In this document: positions 20,702 through 29,072 of the stretch, in pieces | Layout of the letters: every line of letters starts with the position of its first letter | How positions within the stretch are numbered: position 1 is the first letter of the stretch | Assembly: GCA_963709085.1 (NCBI GenBank) | Contig: CAVPVB010000007.1 | Location: 992,001 to 1,056,000 of the forward strand | DNA: 64,000 nucleotides | Reading direction: 5' to 3' | From: Rhodovastum sp963709085 | Lineage (GTDB): Bacteria; Pseudomonadota; Alphaproteobacteria; Acetobacterales; Acetobacteraceae | Translations under genes and position numbers: made by a program | Notes under the pieces: model-generated | Databases searched by the model: none | Told to the model about the DNA's origin: nothing | What the model saw: the letters and a program-made list of their open reading frames with translations, nothing else

Positions 20702-20733
20702 GACCCGGCCGAGGGCAGCCCCTCGGCCGGGTC
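20702..20733 (+). terminator. strong hairpin after rnj
   Basis: Perfect 14-bp stem GACCCGGCCGAGGG / CCCTCGGCCGGGTC with loop CAGC. No long T-run follows, so it is a probable but not classical terminator for the rnj transcript. Confidence 0.6.
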
Positions 20734-20865
20734 TCGCGTTGTCGCCTACAGGATAGGCACCTGCCCAAGCCGTGCTCGCCGCTTGCACGCAGTTGCGCCA
20801 TTCCTCGTCCGAACGGCCAAAATTCCATGATATTCAGGCGAAATTCTGTTGGACCAAACTCGGTA

Positions 20866-20977
20866 GCCAGTTCATCATCACGGACAGGAAGAGGATTGTT
20901 TCCTCCTTCCTGCCGTGTGACTGGCGTTTCCTCCCTAAACTTGGCCCGCTGCGCCCTGAGGCGTGCGGGCCTTTTTT
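20866..20977 (+). ncRNA. candidate trans-acting small RNA with anti-Shine-Dalgarno loop
   Basis: This AT-richer gap shows three ordered structures. The first is a long stem-loop (20866-20925): GCCAGT/ACTGGC, CACGG/CCGTG, CAGGAA/TTCCTG and AGGA/TCCT around loop TTGTT. The second is a mini-hairpin GTTT-CCTCCCT-AAAC (20926-20940) that exposes CCUCCCU. The third is a terminator hairpin with six Ts. CCUCC motifs in loops mark several alphaproteobacterial small RNAs that block ribosome-binding sites. The 5' end is not defined and no clear promoter is visible. I do not recognise a named family. Confidence 0.6.
20943..20977 (+). terminator. Rho-independent terminator of the small RNA candidate
   Basis: GGCCCGC (20943-20949) pairs with GCGGGCC (20965-20971). 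An inner GCGCC/GGCGT stem closes on CTGA, and TTTTTT (20972-20977) follows. It is the most classical terminator in the window. Confidence 0.85.
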
Positions 20978-21058
20978 CTTTCTATACGATCCTTATCATG
21001 GCGTCACGCGTTTTCGTTCGCCCAGCTATGGCTCAGGGAGAATTTATTGCGCGCTTTC

Positions 21059-21121
21059 TTTGTGCAACGCACAAATCTTACTTAGTGTAACTGGTTGCAC
21101 GCAGGACTAATTCGATTGTAT
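21059..21121 (+). promoter_or_regulatory. possible proS promoter region with palindrome
   Basis: Perfect inverted repeat TTTGTGC-aac-GCACAAA (21059-21075), then TTGCAC (21095-21100) and TTGTAT (21116-21121) with 15-base spacing, which could be -35 and -10 boxes. TTGCACGCAG also occurs at 20783. The surroundings are AT-richer than the genome. The assignment is weak. No gene is seen in 20978-21199. Confidence 0.3.
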
Positions 21122-21199
21122 GCGCGCCCGGCCGAATGCCGTCTGGCGACGCGCCCCATCCAAGGCTAGGGTCCGCCGCTGCCCGCCACCCATACACGG

Positions 21200-22519
21200 A
21201 TGCCCGCCATGCGCCTTTCCCGCAGCCTCGTGCCGACGCTCAAGGAAACCCCGGCCGAGGCGCAGATTGCCTCGCATCGCCTGATGCTGCGCGCCGGCCT
21301 GGTGCGGCAAACCTCGGCCGGCATCTATGCCTGGCTGCCGGCCGGCTGGCGAGTGCTGCAGAACATCGCCCGCATCGTCCGCGAGGAGCAGGACGCCGCC
21401 GGCGCCCAGGAAATCCTGATGCCGACCATCCAGGCCGCCGATCTATGGCGTCAGAGCGGCCGTTACGACGCTTACGGCCCGGAAATGCTGCGCATTCGCG
21501 ACCGCCATGATCGCGAAATGTTGTACGGACCGACCAATGAAGAAATGATCACCGACATCTTCCGCCAGTCGGTCAAATCCTACCGCGAGCTGCCGCAGAA
21601 CCTGTACCACATCCAGTGGAAATTCCGCGATGAGGTCCGCCCGCGCTTCGGCGTCATGCGCGGCCGCGAGTTCCTCATGAAGGACGCCTATTCCTTCGAT
21701 CTCGACTACGAGGGCGCGGTGATATCCTACCATAAGATGATGCTGGCCTACATGCGCACTTTCCAGCGTCTCGGCCTGAAAGCCATTCCGATGGTCGCCG
21801 ATACCGGCCCGATCGGCGGCAACCTCAGCCACGAATTCATTATTCTTGCCCCCACCGGCGAAAGCCAAGTGTACTACGACGCCGCCTTTGAACAGATCGA
21901 TCCGGCTTCCGGCGAATTCTCCTTCGATTCCAATACCGACCTCGCCCGTTTCTATGAGCGCCTGACCACCCCCTACGCCGCCACCGATGAGAAGCACGAC
22001 CCCGCCGCCTGGGAAGGGGTGACGGAGCGGCGTGAAGGCCGCGGCATCGAGGTCGGCCACATCTTCTACTTCGGCACCAAATACAGCGAGCCCATGGGCC
22101 TCAGCATCGCCGGCCCCGATGGCCGCCCGGTGGTGCCGCACATGGGCAGCTACGGCATCGGCGTCTCCCGCCTGGTCGGCGCCATCATCGAGGCCTCGCA
22201 CGACGATGCCGGCATCGTCTGGCCTGACAGCGTGGCCCCCTGGAAAGCCGCCCTGCTGAACCTCAAGGCAGGCGATGCCGCCTGCGAGGCCATCTGCACC
22301 GATATCTACAGCCGACACGGCGCCGACCTGCTCTACGACGACCGCGAAGACCGCGCCGGGGTGAAATTCGCCGACGCCGACCTGATGGGCCACCCCTGGC
22401 AAATCGTGGTCGGCCCCCGCGGCGCGGCGGCCGGCAAAGTGGAACTCAAGCGCCGCAGCACCGGCGAACGCGCGGAAGTAACCGTCGCCGACGCACTCGC
22501 GCGGATTGCGGGAGCATGA
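21200..22519 (+). CDS. proS: prolyl-tRNA synthetase (short alphaproteobacterial type)
   Basis: 439 residues. Class II synthetase that charges tRNA-Pro. Motif 2 is FRDEVRPRFGVMRGREFLMKDAYSFD and motif 3 lies in GSYGIGVSRLVGAIIE. TNEEMITDIFR is typical of ProRS. It lacks the ~180-residue INS editing domain present in E. coli ProRS, as is usual in alphaproteobacteria. The start could be ATG 21200 or ATG 21209 (MRLSRSLVPT). Confidence 0.95.
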   Translation: MPAMRLSRSLVPTLKETPAEAQIASHRLMLRAGLVRQTSAGIYAWLPAGWRVLQNIARIVREEQDAAGAQEILMPTIQAADLWRQSGRYDAYGPEMLRIRDRHDREMLYGPTNEEMITDIFRQSVKSYRELPQNLYHIQWKFRDEVRPRFGVMRGREFLMKDAYSFDLDYEGAVISYHKMMLAYMRTFQRLGLKAIPMVADTGPIGGNLSHEFIILAPTGESQVYYDAAFEQIDPASGEFSFDSNTDLARFYERLTTPYAATDEKHDPAAWEGVTERREGRGIEVGHIFYFGTKYSEPMGLSIAGPDGRPVVPHMGSYGIGVSRLVGAIIEASHDDAGIVWPDSVAPWKAALLNLKAGDAACEAICTDIYSRHGADLLYDDREDRAGVKFADADLMGHPWQIVVGPRGAAAGKVELKRRSTGERAEVTVADALARIAGA

Positions 22520-22530
22520 TCAGGACCGCA

Positions 22531-22783
22531 GCAAGCCGGGGCGTTGCCCCGGACCCCACCAGGGGCTTTGCCCCTGGACCCCACCAAGGGCCTCAGGCCC
22601 TTGGAACCCATTCGTTTAGAGGATTGTGGATAGAGGGGGGTGAGGAGGGGCCGATGCATCTCCTCACCCCCCTCTATCCACAATCCTCCAATGAGCGGGG
22701 TCCAGGGGCCTCTGGCCCCTGGTGGGTCCAGGGCGAAGCCCTGGTGGGGTCCGGGGCAACGCCCCGGCTTGCCACGGCCTGAC
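22531..22783. repeat. palindromic intergenic repeat, full copy R3 with 28-bp perfect central hairpin
   Basis: Near-symmetrical ~250-base palindrome between proS and lolC. Each half holds CCGGGGC..GCCCCGG, CCAGGGGC..CCCCTGG and CCAAGGGCC..GGCCCTTGG modules with ACCCCACCA linkers. The centre is a perfect 28-bp stem: arm 22619-22646 (starts GAGGATTGTGG, ends GGGGTGAGGA), 14-base loop, arm 22661-22688. The same architecture occurs in R5. The element ends within ~5 bases of the lolC start. Confidence 0.9.
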
Positions 22784-22785
22784 CC

Positions 22786-24039
22786 ATGTTCAACGCATTC
22801 GAGCGCGCCGTCGCCGGCCGTTATTTGCGTGCCCGTCGCGGCGAGCGGTTCGTCTCCGTCATTGCCGGATTTTCCCTGGTCGGCATTGCCTTGGGGGTAG
22901 CCACGCTCATCATCGTCATGAGCGTGATGAATGGGTTTCGCATTGAGTTGATGGGTCGCATTCTCGGCCTGAACGGGCATCTCGGCGTGTATGCGTCGGG
23001 GGCGCCGCTGGTGAATTTTGATGCCCTCACGGCGCGCATCCGGGCGGTGCCCGGTGTGGTCGCTGCCATGCCGGTGGTCGAGGGCCAGGTCGGACTCACC
23101 ACCGAGCGGGGTGGGGCCTATGTAGGCGGCTTGGTGCGCGGGGTGCGCCAGGCCGATCTCCGGCAGTTGCATGTGGTGTCCGACCACATCCTGGCCGGCT
23201 CGCTGGACGGGTTCGGTGGCGATGATGCGGTGGCGATTGGCATCGGGCTGGCGCAGCGCCTGGGCCTGGGGGTGGGCAGCCGGCTGGAACTGATTTCACC
23301 GCAGGGCCAGGCGACGGTGGTGGGCAATATCCCGCGCATCCGCGCCTACAAGGTGGTGGCGATTTTCCAGGTCGGTTTCAACGAGGCCGATACCGGCTTC
23401 GTGTTTCTGCCGATCGAGGCGGCACAGGTGTTCTTCCGCGTGCCGGATGCCGCGACCCAGATCGAGGTGATCACCGCCGACCCGGACCGTGTGCAGCCGG
23501 TCAGCCGCGCCATCCGTGCCGCCCTGGCCGGGGAGCGCGTGAGCGTGATCGACTGGACCCAGAGCAACAACAGCTTCTTCGCCGCCGTCGAGGTCGAGCG
23601 GAACGTGATGTTCCTTATTCTGACCCTGATTATCCTGGTGGCGGCGTTCAACATTGTGTCGTCGCTCATCATGATGGTGAAGGACAAGACGCGTGACATC
23701 GCCGTGCTGCGCACGCTCGGGGCAGGGCAGGGGGCGATCATGCGGATTTTTCTGCTGTGCGGCGCCAGCGTCGGCGTGGCGGGGACGGTTGCGGGGGCGC
23801 TGCTCGGCATTGTCTTCTGCCTCAACATCGAGACCATCCGGCATTGGCTGGAGGGGCTGACGGGGACCAACCTGTTCAATCCCGAGGTCTATTTCCTGTC
23901 CCGCCTGCCGGCGGTGGTGCAGTGGCCCGAGGTGGCGCAGGTGGTGGGGATGGCGCTGGTGCTGTCGCTGCTGGCCACCCTGTATCCAAGCTGGCGGGCG
24001 GCGCGCACCGACCCGGTCGAGGCGTTGCGCAGTGAATAA
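22786..24039 (+). CDS. lolC: lipoprotein-releasing ABC transporter permease LolC/LolE family
   Basis: 417 residues. Inner-membrane permease that extracts lipoproteins and hands them to LolA. The N-terminal helix is flanked by RYLRARRGERFVSVIAGFSLVGIALGVA, a periplasmic MacB-like domain spans ~50-260, and three further helices follow with LRTLGAGQGAIMRIFLLCG. One permease gene serves with lolD, as in many alphaproteobacteria. ATG 22786 is right after repeat R3. The 3' end overlaps lolD by 8 bases. Confidence 0.93.
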   Translation: MFNAFERAVAGRYLRARRGERFVSVIAGFSLVGIALGVATLIIVMSVMNGFRIELMGRILGLNGHLGVYASGAPLVNFDALTARIRAVPGVVAAMPVVEGQVGLTTERGGAYVGGLVRGVRQADLRQLHVVSDHILAGSLDGFGGDDAVAIGIGLAQRLGLGVGSRLELISPQGQATVVGNIPRIRAYKVVAIFQVGFNEADTGFVFLPIEAAQVFFRVPDAATQIEVITADPDRVQPVSRAIRAALAGERVSVIDWTQSNNSFFAAVEVERNVMFLILTLIILVAAFNIVSSLIMMVKDKTRDIAVLRTLGAGQGAIMRIFLLCGASVGVAGTVAGALLGIVFCLNIETIRHWLEGLTGTNLFNPEVYFLSRLPAVVQWPEVAQVVGMALVLSLLATLYPSWRAARTDPVEALRSE

Positions 24040-24730
24040 GGAAACCCCGCCGCAATTTTCCCCGCTGGAACTGCGCAACGTGGTGCGCGTCTTTCGCAGC
24101 GGTGGCGGCGAGTTGCCGGTGTTGCGCGGCGCCGATCTGGCGCTGCATGCCGGCGAGATCGTGGCCCTGGTGGCGCCGTCCGGCGCCGGCAAGTCGACGC
24201 TGCTGCATCTGGCCGGATTGCTGGAGAAGCCGGACAGCGGCCGTGTATTCGTCGATGGCCGCGATGCCGGCGCGCTGGGCGATGCCGAGCGCACGGCCAT
24301 CCGCCGTGACGGCATCGGCTTCGTCTACCAGTTCCATCACCTGCTCGCCGAATTCACCGCGCTGGAAAACGTCGTGCTGCCGCAGATGATCGCCGGCAAG
24401 TCGCGCCAGGCGGCCGAACCGCGGGCGCGGGCGTTATTGGACTCGTTCGGCCTGGGGGCGCGGGTGGACCATCTGCCTGGCAAGCTGTCGGGCGGCGAGC
24501 AGCAGCGTGTGGCGATCGCGCGGGCGATGGCCAATGCCCCGCGCGTGCTGCTGGCCGACGAGCCCACCGGCAATCTGGACGTGGCGACGGCGGCGTCGGT
24601 GTTCGAGGAGTTGCTGCACGCGGTGCGGGCGCAGGGCGTGGCGGCACTGATCGCCACGCATAACCCGGAACTGGCGGCGCGGATGGACCGGACGGTGACG
24701 CTGCGCGAGGGGCGGGTGGTGCCGCTGTAA
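24032..24730 (+). CDS. lolD: lipoprotein-releasing ABC transporter ATP-binding protein
   Basis: 232 residues, GTG start inside the lolC end. Walker A is APSGAGKSTLLHLAGLLE, Q-loop YQFHHLLAEFTALENV (typical of LolD), signature LSGGEQQRVAIARA and Walker B RVLLADEPTGNLD. It powers lipoprotein release with LolC. Confidence 0.94.
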   Translation: MNKETPPQFSPLELRNVVRVFRSGGGELPVLRGADLALHAGEIVALVAPSGAGKSTLLHLAGLLEKPDSGRVFVDGRDAGALGDAERTAIRRDGIGFVYQFHHLLAEFTALENVVLPQMIAGKSRQAAEPRARALLDSFGLGARVDHLPGKLSGGEQQRVAIARAMANAPRVLLADEPTGNLDVATAASVFEELLHAVRAQGVAALIATHNPELAARMDRTVTLREGRVVPL

Positions 24731-24746
24731 CCTCAGCGCACCCGCC

Positions 24747-25346
24747 TCAGCGCACCGGCGGGCCGCCTGCTGGCGCGCCGCCATCCGTCTGCGGCAATTG
24801 CTGCTGCGTGAAGCCCGGCGGCGGGCGGAAATCGGCGTCCGGCTGCGGCGCGTAGGTCACCTCGGTGGCTTCCATTCCATGCTGGCTGGCGCCGTCCTGC
24901 ACGCGGAGCATGACGCCGTCATCGGTGATGCAGGCGGTGCCGGTGGCGTGCTCTCCGGTGTAGTTCCAGACCGTGCAGTCCAGGCCGGCCACCACCCCGG
25001 TCCCCTGACGGGTGAACCGCGTCGTCGGGTCAAGCTCCGGTGAGCGTTGCTGCCCGGGCGGGATCGGGATTTCCAGATACATGTGCTTGTCGCTCATCAC
25101 CAAAATCATCTGCCTGGCCTTGCGGTCAACGATCGCGTAGCCGCGCTGGCTGGGGGCTTCCACGCGGGAAAGGCCGGTGCTGGCCTGGATGCTCATGTGC
25201 AGATTGCCGGGGCGCGGGCCGATCATCCGGTAAGTGATGGCAACGTCGCGGGACGGCGTCATCAAGGGACGGTCCTGCGCCGCGGCGAGGGTCGGCGCGA
25301 CGGCACCGGCGAGCAGGAAGAACGCCAGCATGGGCCGATGGAACAT
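24747..25346 (-). CDS. secreted DUF4412-like protein
   Basis: 199 residues. The N-terminus is a signal peptide (MFHRPMLAFFLLAGAVAPTLAAAQ, cleaved after AAA-Q or so), followed by a domain resembling DUF4412: an antiparallel beta pattern with RKARQMILVMSDKHMYLEIP. A Pro/Gly-rich C-terminus follows. Two Cys (DCTVW and TACIT) might form a disulfide. Exported, function unknown. It faces away from dnaE, sharing a ~100-base divergent gap. The start is chosen at the signal peptide; the open frame continues far antisense to dnaE without meaning. Confidence 0.75.
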   Translation of the reverse strand: MFHRPMLAFFLLAGAVAPTLAAAQDRPLMTPSRDVAITYRMIGPRPGNLHMSIQASTGLSRVEAPSQRGYAIVDRKARQMILVMSDKHMYLEIPIPPGQQRSPELDPTTRFTRQGTGVVAGLDCTVWNYTGEHATGTACITDDGVMLRVQDGASQHGMEATEVTYAPQPDADFRPPPGFTQQQLPQTDGGAPAGGPPVR

Positions 25347-25448
25347 GGCAATGGACCTTCCGGGGATTGACGCAAGTGTCGTCACGGCAGGGCGACCGGT
25401 CAACCGCCGCGCTTTCCGGCCTGGGCGCGGCGACGTACAAACGCCCCC

Positions 25449-28400
25449 ATGCCGCACGCCGATTTCGTCCATCTCCGAGTCCATTCCAGCTATTCGCTCA
25501 GCGAAGGCGCCATCAAAGCCGACAAGATCGCGGCCCTGGCCCGCGACGCCGCCATGCCCGCGGTGGCCATCGCCAATTCGGGCAATCTGTTCGGCGCGCT
25601 CGAATTCTCCCAGGCCTGCGCCGCCCGTGGCGTGCAGCCCATCATCGGCTGCCAGATCGCCATCGCGCGCGAGGACAATCCGCGCCTCGCCCCCGATCCG
25701 GTGGTGTTGCTCGCCCAGACCGCGGAAGGCTTCGCCAACCTCCAGCGCCTTTCCTCCGCCGGCTTCCTGGAGACCGATCCCGGCCTGAAGCCGCAATTGC
25801 CGCTCGCCCGTATCTGCGAGCACGCCGCCGGCCTGCTTTTCCTTACCGGCGGCACGCAGGGTCCGCTCGCCCGCCTGCTGGCGGAGGGCCAGAAGCAGGA
25901 GGCGGAAAATCTGCTCGCGCGATTCGCCGAGGCGTTCCCCGACCGCACGGTGATGGAGTTGCACCGCCACGGCCTGCCGGTGGAAAAGGCGATCGAGCCC
26001 GGCCTGATCGCGCTGGCCGACGCCGCGAGCCTCCCGCTGGTCGCCACCAACGATTGTTTCTTCGCCAAGCCCGAGATGCACGAGGCGCACGACGCCCTGC
26101 TCTGCATCGCCGAGGCCCGTCTGCTTTCCGAACGCGACCGCCGCCGCGTCACCCCGGAGCACTGGTTCAAGCCCGCCCGGGTGATGCGCGCCCTGTTCGC
26201 CGATCTGCCCGAAGCCTGCGACAACACGCTGGCGATCGCGCGGCGTTGCGCGGTGATGGCGGAAACCCGCAAGCCCCTGCTGCCGGTCTGCCCCAAGGTG
26301 CGCCCCGGCAGCACGGAAGACCAAACGGTGCGCGCCATGGCGACCGAGGGCCTGGAACGCCGCCTCGCCACCATGCGGGCCGACCCGGCCACCCAACAGG
26401 AATACCGCGCGCGCCTGGCCTACGAGCTCGACGTCATCGCCCGCATGGGTTTCCCCGGCTATTTCCTCATCGTCGCCGATTTCATCCAGTGGGCGAAGGG
26501 GCAGGGCATTCCGGTCGGTCCCGGCCGCGGGTCCGGCGCCGGCTCGGTGGTGGCGTGGGCGCTGACCATCACCGACCTCGACCCGATCCGCTTTTCGCTG
26601 CTGTTCGAGCGCTTCCTCAATCCCGAACGCGTATCGATGCCCGATTTCGACATCGATTTCTGCCAGGACCGCCGCGACGAAGTCATCGCCTATGTCCGCC
26701 GCGAATACGGCGCCGACCGGGTCGCCCAGATCATCACCTTCGGCAAGCTGCAGGCCCGCGCCGCGGTTCGCGACGTGGGCCGGGTGCTCGGACTTCCGTT
26801 CGGCCAGGTCAACAAGGTTGCCGAGCTGATCCCCAACAACCCGGCCAAGCCGGTCACGCTGCAGCAGGCCGTGGACGGCGAGCCCAAGCTGCAGCAGATG
26901 CGCGTTGACGATGAATCTGTGCGCCGCCTGCTGGAAATCGCCCTGCAGATCGAGGGGCTCTACCGCCACGCCAGCACCCATGCCGCCGGCGTGGTGATCG
27001 GCGACCGCACGCTGACCGAACTGGTGCCGATCTACCGCGATCCGAAATCCGATTTTCTGGTCACCCAATACTCGATGAAATACGTCGAGCAGGCCGGCCT
27101 GGTGAAATTTGACTTCCTCGGCCTGACCACCCTGACCATCCTGCAGCGTGCCGTTGCGTTCCTGCATGCCCGCAACATCGACATCGATCTCGACCATCTG
27201 CCGCTCGACGACAAGCCCACCTACGACATGCTCCAGCGCGGCGATGCCGGCGGGGTGTTCCAGTTTGAAAGTCAGGGCATGCGCGATGTGCTCCGGCAGA
27301 TGCGGCCCGACTGTTTCGAGGATTTGATCGCCGCCGGCGCGCTGTATCGCCCGGGGCCGATGGCCAACATTCCCGCCTATTGCCAGCGCAAGCACGGCGA
27401 GAAATGGGAACCGCCGCACGAGGATATCCGCGACATCCTGGCCCCGACCTACGGCATCATGGTCTACCAGGAACAGGTGATGCAGATCGCCCAGAAGATG
27501 GCGGGCTACAGCCTGGGGGCGGCCGACCTGCTGCGCCGGGCGATGGGCAAGAAAATCCGCGCCGAGATGGAGGCGCAGCGGAAAATTTTCGTCGCCGGCG
27601 CCACCGCCCGCGGCATTCCCGCCGCCAAGGCCGAAGAGGTTTTCGACCTCATGGCCAAGTTTGCCGATTACGGCTTCAACCGGTCGCACGCCGCCGCCTA
27701 TGCGCTGCTCTCCTACCAGACCGCCTGGCTGAAGGCGAACCATCCGGAGGCGTTCCTCGCCGCCTGCATGTCGCTGGCCATCAACAACACCGACAAGCTC
27801 GCGGCGCAGCGGCAGGAGGCGACGCGCATGGGCATCCGTGTGCTGCCGCCCGACATCAACCGCTCCGGCGCGGATTTTGTCCTGGAGGATGATGCCGACG
27901 GGAAGCTTTGCATCCGTTACGCGCTCGCCGCGGTGAAGAAGGTCGGCATGGCCGCGATGCAAACGGTCGTTGCCGCCCGCGGTGATCGCCCATTTACGGA
28001 CCTCGTTGACTTCGCTTCGCGAATCGATCCCAAGCACTTGAACCGGATGCAGGTCGAGAATCTTGTTCGCGCAGGTGCATTCGATAAATTGGTTCCGAAG
28101 GAAAATCGAAAGCGTGCTTTCGATGCCGCGGAACTTGTACTCCGCCGGGCACTAGCTGCCGCGCAGGAGCGGGAGAGCGGCCAGCAGGCGCTATTCGGTG
28201 CAACCGACAGCCGTGACAATGGAAGTGGCACGATCCGCAAGCAGTCGGCGGTTCCCAACGACGCATGGAAGCGTCGGATGGATGAGCTCGGTGTGCCCGA
28301 CCTGCCGGACTGGGACCCGATGGACCGCCTCGCCTTCGAGGCCGAAGCCATCGGCTTCCACCTCACCTCCCACCCGCTCGATGCTTATGGCGCCGCCCTG

Positions 28401-28940
28401 CGCCGTCTCGGCGTGGTCGCCAGCAACCAACTCGAATCCCGCGCCCAATCCGGTCCGGCCCGGGTGAAAATCGCCGGCAGCGTCATCGCGAGCAAGGAAC
28501 GAATTACCCGCACGGGCAGCCGCATGGCCTGGGTGCGCCTGTCGGACTCAGGCGGTTCCTACGAGGTTACCTGCTTCTCGGAAGTGCTGGCCCGCTCGCG
28601 CGAGCTTCTCATCGCCGGCGCCTCGCTTCTCGTCACCGCCGACATCCGCCTGGAAGGCGAGGCGCTACGGATCACCGCGCATGATGTGGCTCCGCTCGAC
28701 GCCGCCGCCTCGCAGGCCGGTGCCGGCATGCGCGTCTGGCTGCAGAAAACCGAGGCGGTGCCGCATATCCGCACGCTGCTCGAACGCGAGGGACGCGGCC
28801 GGGGCCGCGTCGTGCTGGTGCCGCGGATCGACGCCGAACAGAACGTCGAAATCATCCTGCCGGGGGGCTTCAATGTTTCGCCGCGTCTGGCGCAGGCGGT
28901 GAAAATTCTGCCGGGGGTGGAGCGGGTGGAGGATTTGTAG
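25449..28940 (+). CDS. dnaE: DNA polymerase III subunit alpha
   Basis: 1163 residues, usual DnaE1 length. The N-terminal PHP domain begins FVHLRVHSSYSLSEGAIK. The catalytic acids are in SMPDFDIDFCQDRRDEVI. Further features are GRGSGAGSVVAWALTITDLDP, a helix-hairpin-helix region, and an OB-fold domain (RVKIAGSVIASKERITRTGSRMAWVRLSD). It is the replicative polymerase. Codon use between about 27985 and 28295 is clearly more A/T-rich than the rest (aaa, gta, cta, aat, gga), which suggests a recombined patch. Confidence 0.96.
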   Translation: MPHADFVHLRVHSSYSLSEGAIKADKIAALARDAAMPAVAIANSGNLFGALEFSQACAARGVQPIIGCQIAIAREDNPRLAPDPVVLLAQTAEGFANLQRLSSAGFLETDPGLKPQLPLARICEHAAGLLFLTGGTQGPLARLLAEGQKQEAENLLARFAEAFPDRTVMELHRHGLPVEKAIEPGLIALADAASLPLVATNDCFFAKPEMHEAHDALLCIAEARLLSERDRRRVTPEHWFKPARVMRALFADLPEACDNTLAIARRCAVMAETRKPLLPVCPKVRPGSTEDQTVRAMATEGLERRLATMRADPATQQEYRARLAYELDVIARMGFPGYFLIVADFIQWAKGQGIPVGPGRGSGAGSVVAWALTITDLDPIRFSLLFERFLNPERVSMPDFDIDFCQDRRDEVIAYVRREYGADRVAQIITFGKLQARAAVRDVGRVLGLPFGQVNKVAELIPNNPAKPVTLQQAVDGEPKLQQMRVDDESVRRLLEIALQIEGLYRHASTHAAGVVIGDRTLTELVPIYRDPKSDFLVTQYSMKYVEQAGLVKFDFLGLTTLTILQRAVAFLHARNIDIDLDHLPLDDKPTYDMLQRGDAGGVFQFESQGMRDVLRQMRPDCFEDLIAAGALYRPGPMANIPAYCQRKHGEKWEPPHEDIRDILAPTYGIMVYQEQVMQIAQKMAGYSLGAADLLRRAMGKKIRAEMEAQRKIFVAGATARGIPAAKAEEVFDLMAKFADYGFNRSHAAAYALLSYQTAWLKANHPEAFLAACMSLAINNTDKLAAQRQEATRMGIRVLPPDINRSGADFVLEDDADGKLCIRYALAAVKKVGMAAMQTVVAARGDRPFTDLVDFASRIDPKHLNRMQVENLVRAGAFDKLVPKENRKRAFDAAELVLRRALAAAQERESGQQALFGATDSRDNGSGTIRKQSAVPNDAWKRRMDELGVPDLPDWDPMDRLAFEAEAIGFHLTSHPLDAYGAALRRLGVVASNQLESRAQSGPARVKIAGSVIASKERITRTGSRMAWVRLSDSGGSYEVTCFSEVLARSRELLIAGASLLVTADIRLEGEALRITAHDVAPLDAAASQAGAGMRVWLQKTEAVPHIRTLLEREGRGRGRVVLVPRIDAEQNVEIILPGGFNVSPRLAQAVKILPGVERVEDL

Positions 28941-29072
28941 AAAGGAAGGCCAGGGCTCCGCCCTGGACCCGCCAAGGGCCGAGAGGCCCCTGGACCCCAT
29001 CTATTTAAAGAGTGGGTTCCAAGGGGCCACTGCCCCTTGGCGGGTCCAGGGCAGAGCCCTGGCCTTGCTTCC
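28941..29072. repeat. palindromic intergenic repeat, copy R4
   Basis: Between the convergent ends of dnaE and rseP. Modules are CCAGGGC-tcc-GCCCTGG, GGGCC-gaga-GGCCC, then CCAAGGGGC..GCCCCTTGG and CCAGGGC-aga-GCCCTGG, with AGGAAGGCCAGG and CCTGGCCTTGCTTCC as outer pairing ends. The central long hairpin of R3/R5 is replaced by a short A/T-rich stretch (CTATTTAAAGAGTGG). It can act as a bidirectional transcription end. Confidence 0.85.

Noticed and set aside
20702..20733. Counting the first hairpin as part of the small RNA
   Set aside because: It is adjacent to the rnj stop and separated by over 130 bases from the structured RNA, so it is better read as the end of rnj.
20827..21090. 87-codon forward frame in the rnj-proS gap
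   Set aside because: It runs through the small RNA stem, the terminator and its T-run, and has no ribosome-binding site or domain.
22531..22783. Insertion sequence between proS and lolC
   Set aside because: No transposase frame and no target duplication visible; better described as a non-coding palindromic repeat.
24747..28037. 1096-codon open frame on the reverse strand across dnaE
   Set aside because: It is the mirror of dnaE in a GC-rich genome. Only its last ~200 codons (24747-25346) have a signal peptide and sensible composition.
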